NCBI GenBank assembly: GCA_025642075.2
Contig: JAODUO010001368.1
Span: forward strand, 113,501 to 177,500
Source: Ridgeia piscesae
Lineage: Eukaryota; Annelida; Polychaeta; Sabellida; Siboglinidae
DNA: 64,000 nucleotides
Reading direction: 5' to 3'
The notes below the pieces were generated by a model. That model was not told the DNA's origin, searched no databases, and was given only the letters and a program-made list of their open reading frames with translations. Made by a program: the position numbers and the translations under genes. Within the stretch, counting starts at the first letter, position 1. Every line of letters begins with the position of its first letter. Positions 35,086-44,335 of the stretch are shown in pieces.

Positions 35086-35196
35086 ATGAATGGTGCTAAC
35101 AAGGAGGACGATGTTCACATTCCCACATTTGTAGAAGAGGATGTGGACCCCTATGTTGATGAAGTTGTGTCGCATGTGGAAAACATTGATGAACAG
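35086..35196 (+). other. Candidate acidic exon of unknown origin
   Basis: An ATG opens 37 codons (MNGANKEDDVHIPTFVEEDV, DPYVDEVVSHVENIDEQ) ending at CAG|GTGTGT, a plausible donor. If unspliced the frame stops nine codons later. The biased acidic composition is unlike the surrounding AT-rich filler. No partner exon was identified. Confidence 0.25.
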
Positions 35197-35923
35197 GTGT
35201 GTAAAAATAGTGAACGTTTCTCTTAGGGTCTTTCCAATACAATGAACATGGTAAATTAATGTAACCAAGTCGATTGTGATGAATAATGTTATGTTGCTTT
35301 TCATTGGTGGATCCATGTCGCCAACTGAATTCAAAGTATCTTACTTTCCATTCCAGAGATATAGGCTATGATGACGTAGGCTGACTACGAACATATCATA
35401 GCCACTAGTCAGATAGAGTAATTATAACATTATTGTCACGTTACAACTCCTAGAATTGTGTCACTTCGCAGACAGAGAATGATCCATTATATTATTCCTG
35501 TTCTATGAATGATTACTTCTTACTGACATGTTTATACATTTAAGCCTTCCATCCAACCAAGTTCTAAGCACCATGATTTACGAGATTACAACTGTCACAT
35601 CTGCCCAACAGTGCAAATCTAAGCACTACAAGAACAGGCAGAGAGAACGAGTGAAATCGTTTTGACTTTAGGATGGGGGACATCATCTTTGATAGAAATA
35701 TAAGGAATGTCGAGAGGATATGTGGCAAATTGCAGACACAGTGGAATTACCCATTCAAATAACAACTTTAATTATTTGCCCCAATTAATGTGATAAAATA
35801 ATTACTAAACTAGATGTGTAAAATGTATAGATTGGGACAAGATAGTACTAATTCGAAACATGATTAAAGAGACAACATTGCTGCTGAATCCTAAATGTAC
35901 AAAGTTACAATACACCTATTTAC

Positions 35924-36141
35924 CTGTTCCTGTGGATGATACATCTTTTCTCAATGTGTAAGCGACAGTTGCACCATTACTGACATAGAAATGATGAGCT
36001 GCCAATATGGCTTCAATGGCAGGAGCATCACTGAAGACCTGGTCAAGAGTGAGTGTCGGATTCCTCTGTGCGATGTCTGCAGCTGACATCTCGAATACGT
36101 CAACAGTTGATCCAGGTGCATTGCAGGCAGCACATATGATG
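35924..36141 (-). other. Candidate exon with CxxC, unknown family
   Basis: On the minus strand, acceptor GAATGATGCAG and donor ACAG|GTAAAT bound an open frame reading IICAACNAPGSTVDVFEMSA, ADIAQRNPTLTLDQVFSDAP, AIEAILAAHHFYVSNGATVA. Composition is protein-like. It lies downstream of, and in the same orientation as, the hAT-like exons, and may be the same transcript. I do not recognise the family. Confidence 0.3.
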
Positions 36142-36360
36142 CTGCATCATTCACGATGACCTTCCTGGTCTTCTCAGCTGTCCACACATGACGTTTGATA
36201 GAACCACGAGTCCATCAACAGGACCCTTTCCGTGTGAAGTTGTGAATTTCTTTTAATCACGTGGTACTTCTCTATTGCTGATGAGTGCAATTAGCTTTTG
36301 TTGTAAAACTTGCAATTTACATCAATAATCAACTTTATGTAGTCTGATTATTCATCGTGA

Positions 36361-36411
36361 CTGACGTTACGAGTGTGACTGACGTTACGAATGTGACTGA
36401 TGTTACACATT
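36361..36411. repeat. Three tandem ~18-bp units
   Basis: GTGACTGACGTTACGA repeated three times with small changes. Confidence 0.7.
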
Positions 36412-36763
36412 TTGTACCCTAAACATTTCTTACAAATACACGTGGGAGGGTCATGTTGACAATCAATCTATTGCTCCTTATGTCTAGTAGGATAACACTG
36501 AAAGGCAGTTTAAAATTTCAACAGAAATCTGTACAGCACCAACACATAGTTGTTTTTGTGACAGTTGTTTGGTACAAGTTTATAAGAAAAGTTCAATGAT
36601 CTGTTTCTTAAGGTTTGGGATATAATTAGATGAAGCCTTTAACCGTGTAATCAATCACCCAAACGTATCTTGAATTAGTCTTCACAACTATTATGTAGGG
36701 CAGGTGGAAAAACCTTCCAATATTATGTAACTTTATATGCCTTTTTTAATCGCATGATATTCT

Positions 36764-36870
36764 GCCGAGAAGATATGGACAGCCACCTTGTGGATGCATG
36801 CTTGATGATGGCTTCCAGTGGGGTGTCTGTAAACTCCTGGAATTCCTTGTACTCCTCACGACGCTTTGAA
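36764..36870 (-). pseudogene. hAT-like exon c
   Basis: Acceptor ATATTTTCAG. The first base completes a split Ser codon (AG|T), giving FDKSSKRREEYKEFQEFTDT and KHASTRWLSI. Resemblance ends after TRWLSI. Confidence 0.6.
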
Positions 36871-37048
36871 CTGAAAATATATACATCTGTCGGTATTATT
36901 ACAACTGATACCCACCCTCAACACCACTATAAAGCTCTTCAACCTCCCGGGATATATTTAATAATAATGGAAGTAATGGTACTATATATAAATGTTACAA
37001 TACGCATGCATTAACATACTCTTTGAAATATTTGTGTTTGAAAATTAC

Positions 37049-37282
37049 CTTTTATCAAAATGATAGTAGTTGTCAACTAGGAGGTCTTCCACTGGTAGTG
37101 GGATATGCTTGACCAACTCATTTGCAGCCAGGTTAACAATGTGTGACACACAACCCATATCAACGACGTCCTGGTTTGTTGCATCACGGACACGTGAGAG
37201 CACAGACTTCTTCTTGCCAACCGTGACATTGGTCGTGTCTGAAGAGTATACCTTGCAGTTAGCCCATGGAATGTCATGTTTT
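37049..37282 (-). pseudogene. hAT-like exon b
   Basis: Begins KHDIPWANC and includes YSSDTTNVTVGKKKSVLSRV and GCVSHIVNLAANELVKHIPL. The donor AAAAG|GTAATT leaves phase 2, matched by exon c. Family members usually have CVCH here; this copy has CVSH. Confidence 0.6.
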
Positions 37283-37397
37283 CGATAACATCACGTTACA
37301 TTGGTAAATCAATATGTGAAGAATACTGGTAGGATATTTGACAAATAATAAACTGTCTTTACATAATAAATGTTACAATGTATGCCGATATATAGAG

Positions 37398-37543
37398 AAT
37401 ACTAAACTCGTGTCCGTTAGATACCATTTTATCTTACAACGAATTGTTTTCAATTTGTATCTAACGAGTGAAAGCGAGTTAGATACGTTTGAAAACAATG
37501 AATTATAAGATAAATGGTATCTAAACGACACGAGTTTAGTATT
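37398..37543. repeat. 146-bp foldback palindrome in the hAT-like intron
   Basis: Left arm AATACTAAACTCGTGTCCGT... pairs with right arm ...ACGACACGAGTTTAGTATT over about 65 bases with a few mismatches, around a 12-base centre (GAGTGAAAGCGA). It can form one long hairpin; MITE-like. Confidence 0.85.
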
Positions 37544-38008
37544 TTATTTCTTACACACCGTTACAACTTACTTGTAATCGTGAAAATTATCTGTATTTGA
37601 AGATTCCAGACGGATTGAAACAATACAACTTGACAAGATACTATACCCACCAAGTAAATAGTGTTACGCCAACAGAAAGAAGTACGAGAAGCAAGCTTTA
37701 AAAAATCATAAATGTATCAATGGAAAACATAGACCAAAAATGACAAACCATAATAAGTAATGTTTAATATATATTCACATTATACATTGAAAGTATATAA
37801 ACATGTCAATGAACTAACTCAACATGTTTGAATATACAACACCTGCGAACAAGGCTAGTACTATCTAACCATAATCAGCTGATAATATACACAATCAGCA
37901 GTCATAAAAGTGATATCTAACATACATGTGTTACCAAATAAATATAAAACAGTGATCTCTTCAACCGGGGTGTAAGAAATATGCATTATTATTATATTGT
38001 GCTATTAC

Positions 38009-38270
38009 CTCATGGAGTCCTCCAGAACTGAGAAAAGATTATCTGTAGTTGTTATGTTGCACATCGGCATGTCTAAGAATCTGTTTTCTACCAGGCCTGA
38101 CTGAGGCTTGACAACTCTCAGCAAAATGGCCACTGCCTTGTACACGTCCATCTTCGTCGACTCATCGATCATGATGCTGTAAGGTCCTTTCCTTGCGGCA
38201 TCTGCTGTATCATCATTCTCGTGAGGTGCCAAGGCCTCGAGAATCACAGCAGCTGTTTTAGTACGCTTCG
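38009..38270 (-). pseudogene. hAT-like exon a
   Basis: Contains AAVILEALAPHENDDTADAA, then PYSIMIDESTKMDVYKAVAI and ENRFLDMPMCNITTTDNLFS. The first catalytic Asp of hAT transposases lies in the (S/A)IMIDES motif. Donor ATGAG|GTAATA. The 5' border is uncertain. Confidence 0.6.
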
Positions 38271-38799
38271 ATATTTTAAAAATCTACAGTGGACAATGTC
38301 AATGACATCAATGACAAAAGCAAAATCAGCTAATTTGACAAACGAGGTGTCAGTCCTTTGTAGGCTTTGAAAATCCATACCATCTATGTTTATGACTATA
38401 TGGAGTTGCATAAATACAATTTTACATAGACCACCTCCCAATAAACACTTTAAAGTTATCAGAACGTTAAGAGGTCGTTGCCTAGAACCTACGATACTGT
38501 TACCACGTAACGTTACGATAACGTAAAAATGGAAGTTTTTTAATCCGTTGTTATAACATTACCTGGTAACGTTCCTAGAGAGAACCTTTGGCTTTGGAAA
38601 CCCCTTATTCATGTAGTAAAGACAATACACATGCCATATTTCTTCAGTTCTTTATATTATTCATCATTAAGAAATTAATTATACACAATAATCCAACTAC
38701 CTAGTTGTTGTCCTTCTGCTCGAGATCTGCCTGCCTTTGCTTTGGTCCTGTTCAACCTGTTTGAAGCCTTCGCTTGACTTGTCCAAACACCCCTAAAAA

Positions 38800-39087
38800 A
38801 CTTTAATCCGCTATAATTCATGACAGTAGTGGAAATAAACGCAATATTTATTTTATGAATGATTTTTATGCAACTGTTCACATCAATCACCGCACGAAAG
38901 TTAACGAACAGTTCGTGATATTCGTATTATAAATGCTTTGCGTGTTGCTGCACGTTGATGATTTTATAATATAAACTCATCAATGATTAATTAATGTTCG
39001 ATTGGCGGGCTGACGAGTGTTATAATAATCGTTTTGAATAAAACAAATAATGATTGCTCCCTCAGAAAAATAACCCGAGTGACGTTA
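38800..39087. repeat. Partial MITE relative and flanking duplicate
   Basis: 38860-38965 (ATGATTTTTATGCAACTGTT, GCTTTGCGTGTTGCTGCAC) resembles the interior of 39088-39552. 38998-39070 (GATTGGCGGGCTGACGAGTG, AACAAATAATGATTGCTCCC) is nearly repeated at 39930-40005. Confidence 0.55.
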
Positions 39088-39552
39088 TAGCGCTTATATT
39101 TTTCCGGCGTTATAGACGTTTTATTGATGTTTCTACGCATGCGCGCTAAAATGTAAACCCATCAGTGTGCAGTGAAAGAACAAAGCATTTATGGTATAAA
39201 TACTACGGATTGTACTTTATGGTGTATATAACCTCTCAGCACAGTTATTTGTCGCATATTAAAAGAGGCAAACAAGTTTTGAAGCATGTTTTGATAACAA
39301 GCATAAATCACGTGACTGTGGTGCGCCATAATCCGTGACAGTGATTTAAACATATGTAATATGTTATTGTATTGAATGAATTTTAAGCAACTCTTCATAA
39401 TGATCATCACAGGAGAGTTATCGAACAGCCCGTAGCATTTATACAAAAATGCTTTGTAATTTTGCTGCACAATGGTGATTTTTACATTTATCGTGCATGC
39501 GCAGAAACGTCAATCGGAAAGTGTATAACGACCGGAAAAATATAAGCGCACA
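39088..39552. mobile_element. MITE with ~70-bp terminal inverted repeats, copy 2
   Basis: Outer ends GCGCTTATATTTTTCCGG and CCGGAAAAATATAAGCGC are perfect inverted copies. The similarity continues about 70 bases inward (GTTTCTACGCATGCGCGCTA against the complement of TCGTGCATGCGCAGAAAC). It has no coding capacity and shares its interior with 28955-29295. Confidence 0.8.
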
Positions 39553-39699
39553 ACGTTTCTGCTCAAGGCTCAAGCGCGATACAATCATACATATTATTGA
39601 TTGGATTATTTAACGCCCGAAACAACATCGGCAAATACACCAGAAGGGCTGAATGCACATAGATAATATATAAATAATATATGGATTGAACTTTCATGC

Positions 39700-39960
39700 T
39701 TCCATGTCCAACTGCCAGCTAGAATCCATTCTCGTGATGACAATCTTATTAAATAATTACCACCGCCGCTGACGCTGTGCCATTTTGACTCGCGGCACGT
39801 AAATTGGTTCGCTCGACTTCGGCTTCGTCTTGGTTTTGTAACCATTCGTTTGCATCCGTTTGTTTTGCAAATGTTTATTCAGATATTTAAACCGGCCTAT
39901 TTAAAATAATGCATGCATTGATTCATGTGTTCGATTGGCGGGTTGACCAGTGTTACAATA
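39700..39960. repeat. Repeat block B0, related to 14090-14335
   Basis: Ordered matches described under block A0. It is the first of the B-series blocks and ends about 210 bp upstream of the gene 2 start codon. Confidence 0.55.
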
Positions 39961-40099
39961 TCGTTTTGAATAAAACAAATAATGATCGCTCCCTCAGAAA
40001 AAATTTAATATAAGTGACATTGCGACGGTTAGCAATTGAATAGGCAGTGCAAAAGCTGTGATTCACTAACGTGTAACCTTCAAGAGACGAATGCAGCGT

Positions 40100-40107
40100 T
40101 ATATAAG
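40100..40107 (+). promoter_or_regulatory. TATA box of gene 2
   Basis: TATATAAG, a consensus core TATA element, 64 bases before the proposed ATG. Transcription would start near 40130, leaving a 5' UTR of about 40 bases. Its spacing supports 40171 as a genuine first exon. Confidence 0.6.
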
Positions 40108-40170
40108 TTACATTAATACATTTTAATAGTTTTCAGATGTCATAATATTGAGTAGGAAAGCGGAATTAAG

Positions 40171-40261
40171 ATGGAGATGTTCGTCAAGCCGACTCTGACC
40201 CTGTGGCTGTGCGTCAGTGTTACGATAGTGGTCGTGTTGCTCACAGAAAAAACTGCTGCAG
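40171..40261 (+). CDS. Gene 2 exon 1: signal peptide
   Basis: [20 protein letters not shown] then [11 protein letters not shown]: a basic start, a hydrophobic core and a small-residue cleavage region. In-frame stops lie upstream and a TATA box 64 bases before the ATG. Donor GCAG|GTTAGT, phase 1, matches exon 2. Confidence 0.75.
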
Positions 40262-43200
40262 GTTAGTTACTAAGTTACACTCAAACACTTAATGTAAAAC
40301 TGTTATAACCCTTTTTAAACTGCGCATGAACTGTGAAAGGTTCCTGTGCATACGGATAACGACAAGAGTCATGACTGCAGAAAATGAATCGTGGAATCAG
40401 CGGTTAGTGCTTTGAACGAGTTGTGCCGTAAAAATGGAGTTGTGTTATATATGTATATGGCGCAGAGATTCAGTGGCCAGAGTAGTCTCGAACGGTCGAC
40501 TATGAAAACCGAATCCTGGGCTGCGGTATCGAACCTTGGTCCTTGGACCTTGGCCTGGGCAAGTTCGTTCACCCGGCATTGCTTCAGTTCAGTTTGCAGA
40601 ATGAGTACCTGGCTAGCCTATAGACAGAGGTATATATTTTAGGTATGTACTCGTAGTCTTCACGCATTAATTGCACCAGGGCCAGGGCTGGATGCTTCCC
40701 TGATTATGAGAAGTCGAGATGGTGTTCAATTTAACGAATCTTGCAGGGAATGAAATGTAAACCGTAAAGTTCCTTCATCAGGACTTTCCATTATTTATTT
40801 ACCTTATCACGATTAACGTAAATTCACTTTTCATTTTATGACAAGGTCAAGGTATAAAACAGAAGATACATATTACATATGTTCGACAGTTAATTTATAC
40901 TTAGCTTTCTAGCCCAGGGATGTATATAATAGTATGCCTACCTAACCTCCTGGACCTAGCGTTATGGCTATGCTGTGGAAACATTCGCAGATAATTGCCT
41001 TATCTAACTCTTCTCACAGTTGCTACCTAGTCCTAGACGGGTATATGCCAATTGGGCTTTCATCTTTTTTGTGTTGTTGAACTTACTTAATCCATTGAGC
41101 CCCATTAAATGATTTTGTTCCTCGGCTTTCTGACTAATTTAAGGAAAAGGCAAAGCTATTAAGTATGCATTATAAAATCCTATTGATAGACAAACTGAAC
41201 ATTATTTAAATTTTCGTTACAAGCCGATTGGATTGAAAAGATGTGTAACACTTGAGACATGGACATAAACCTCGTGATTGCGAGATTAATCTTTGACCTC
41301 ACCCGTTCCCGTGGTTGACGTTTTGGAACAGCGAATTTATCCACAAACATAATGTTTATACGCCACCAACACGTCAAATTTAGGCAAAAACAGCATCCAC
41401 CTAAGAATGGGAAAGAGTGGAACGAAGCGATGAACAGCATGACTTTGGAAGAGTGACAGTGCACTTTGCAAACTACGCGTCAGCAATGTTCGCGCAGAGT
41501 TTCTTCCAGTTCCAGATAGGTTAGTAATTATAAATTATTCAGCTAATCACGTATATGTATAATATTTTATCTTGACGTACGACTATACATATTACTGTTG
41601 GTTTACTAAATTTATTTTATTGTTTACCTTGGGGTTTATTTAGTCAATGGTACGACAAAATCAGTAGTGGGCAATTTGGTATACTATAGGTTATACGCCA
41701 TTTAATACGGGCGGCTAAACGGAGTCTTAGATGACTATGACATGTCAATTATTTATATTTTATAATACCATAATTATGTCTATGCCACACATGGTAGTTA
41801 ATATCCTAAGATTAACTAAGTTTATAATAACAGTAGGCATAATAATGTTTAAATGCGTAAATGTATAATGCATCAATGCATTATAAATTTCAATAATTAT
41901 AACTGTCACGTTATAATTATTGAAATGATTTATTACATTTATATAAGCTTGGGCAAGGATTTATCACTAAAACTAACCATATTTCTGCCTGATATACACA
42001 TAATACTATTCATGTTTCTGGAATAAATGTATCATTGAAAACGTCAGTATTCATACACCACATATATCCATGCCATTACTCCACGATTACATTCAGGAGC
42101 ATTTCAAAACAACTTAACAAACCACGAAAAACTGGCCGCGGCGACATGCTGCCTCATTGCGCGTAACATTTGGTCCAAAACGTATGCGTAAAATAGGTTC
42201 CATTCAAAAATAACACGCGATGTCAGATGTGGACCTGTTCAATCAAAAGAAAGTATGTTTTGAAGATAAAGTATTACTCTACCGATTGGTGATACACTCT
42301 ACGCTGAACTAATAAGAATTTGTCCGCTAAACTGCAAGTAAATAATGACTACTTTTGTCGCGGTCGTATTTCGTGAGTAACGTTGCCGTTCCGCATCAGA
42401 TCGCGTAGTGTAGAGTACTACACGATCCGGCGTGAAATGTTCTATCCACTACATATAATATATGAATATGACATTATACTTGTGGGCATGCCAGCTTTTG
42501 AAAGTTTATGGTACTTTTTCCCGAATGGCGACACTTCCGCAGATCGCCGCACACGTTATTATGTAAGTTGCGAATGTTGTATTCCACGCGTATGTCAACT
42601 ATTTGTCAATATTGCGACATCTAACTGCTAGCAGTTTTTGCCTAAGTAACGTATTGCATTTTGTTGATAATTTGTAGTGTTTACTTGTTGCTAAAATAAA
42701 AATGTTGCCCTTCAACTAAATACACTGACCTAGTCCTAGATATCAGCATCGCGAAGAGCGCACGGGCTAGTCGATCTTTGTTGTGAGGGGTGTCAAGGTA
42801 GCCGTCGGTCTTGGCTTGCAATTTACTTTTGTTTTGTTATTAACACATGTTATCGTCTTAGTGTTTTAATTCCTATCGTACTATGCATAGTATATACCAT
42901 AGACATAATTATTATAAATGTAGTATCCATACAATAGTAAATAATATGACGAAGGTCGGCAAATGCGCCGCTATTTCAACTAGATCGTCGTCAATTGTAC
43001 GCCGCTGCACTCAGTCAGTGCACTGTCTGCGCTGTTGCGATACAGCCGACTTTCTACTTGAGTTCGCGCATTAATCAACATGGATTATTACACTTAGTTA
43101 TGTGCCATGGAAATAGTATAACATTATTTTATTAAACCAAAGACAATAAATAATAAGTCATGGTTGTGAATTGTGTGGCCAAGATCGACGTAATTCCGTG

Positions 43201-44272
43201 ACATCTTAATTTTTAACGTAGATGACTTATAAATATCTGCCGCAGAACGGCGAAGTTATTATCGAAAGACGACCGCGACTGATTATATTTACCAGCGTTT
43301 CAGCGGGCTTTTTGTTATTAATTCGGCGTAGAATGTATCACCGATCGGTAGAGTAATGATTTATCTTCAAAATAAACTTTATTCTGATTGAAGTAGTCAA
43401 AAATTGACACCGCGCGACGTTTGAGAACGAAGCCTATTTTACGCTTAAATTTGCAGTCTGGTGTTATGCTTGCGGTAGCGTAAAAACATAGTCCCGAACA
43501 GTTATTTGTTTATTTGTAGGTTGGTTTGACATTATACTGAACGTGTAATATTTGAGTAATCAGAACACATTTTCGCAGGTAAAGAGACAACATAATGACA
43601 TTTTAGTCTTATTTTATTCCAGAAAAGATAATACTTATATGTGTAAGCCACGCATAAATATGGTTAATTTGAGTGAAACATCCTTGCCCAATCCTATTTT
43701 ATATACACGTATTGGTATGATAATTATACTGATATATAACGAAGGGGGCATCTACCTCAATACGTAAGTCGTTTTTTTATTAATCATTTTTACCATGATA
43801 TCTGTGGGAATAACTATTATTTGATTTGGATTTATTAACAGTGCGCTTAACTGTGAAATTATGATATTTCCCCTAAGTTAAGGTCATCGGAGAAAATAAA
43901 AAGTCATAAAATACAAACAAAATGACATGCCTGAATGAAACTTGTTTTAATGTCGAAATATTAAGTTTATCTTCCACACGTTTATATTGTTATTGCTTTT
44001 AGGTAAGTTTATCATTGTTATGCCTGTCTCTTGCCAAGTGTTAATTTGCCAAAATAACACATTTCTACATTTTCAAGGTGAAATATCTCTGGAAGTATCA
44101 TTCACATGGCTGTAAACATAAGTGTACTTGTAGTGTGTGTTGTCCTTGGACACAGGTAATATTATGTTATACTAGCTATTAGTCAAACAGCTGTGTTAAG
44201 TCAAGTATGGCATTTTATAATATATTCCTTGTCCAAGCCTACTTTATAATGATAATTTAATACATTAAACAC

Positions 44273-44335
<63 letters not shown>

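Larger units (their letters stand above)
36764..38270 (-). pseudogene. hAT-transposase-like gene with phase-matched introns
   Basis: Three minus-strand exons join in frame. Exon a (38270-38009) has PYSIMIDESTKMDVYKAVAI, exon b (37282-37049) has KHDIPWANCKVYSSDTTNVT, MGCVSHIVNLAANELVK and DLLVDNYYHFDK, and exon c (36870 to about 36764) has SSKRREEYKEFQEFTDTPLE and IIKHASTRWLSI. These are the DEST, SD-T-NV, GC-x-CH and TRW blocks of hAT-family transposases, including the host-domesticated SCAND3/ZBED-type relatives. The second intron has good GT-AG sites. The first has a good donor, but the phase-correct acceptor reads CG instead of AG at 37283-37284. Coding is open across all three exons, yet the N-terminal zinc finger and C-terminal dimerisation region are not visible. 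I call it an intron-bearing hAT derivative that is probably decaying. Confidence 0.6.

Noticed and set aside
35011..35334. 107-codon minus-strand ORF
   Set aside because: Hydrophobic, low-complexity frame with no domain; it overlaps the more protein-like plus-strand segment at 35086.
40529..40600. Possible second tRNA-like promoter (GGTTCGATACC on the minus strand)
   Set aside because: A B-box-like match exists but no convincing A box at the right distance.
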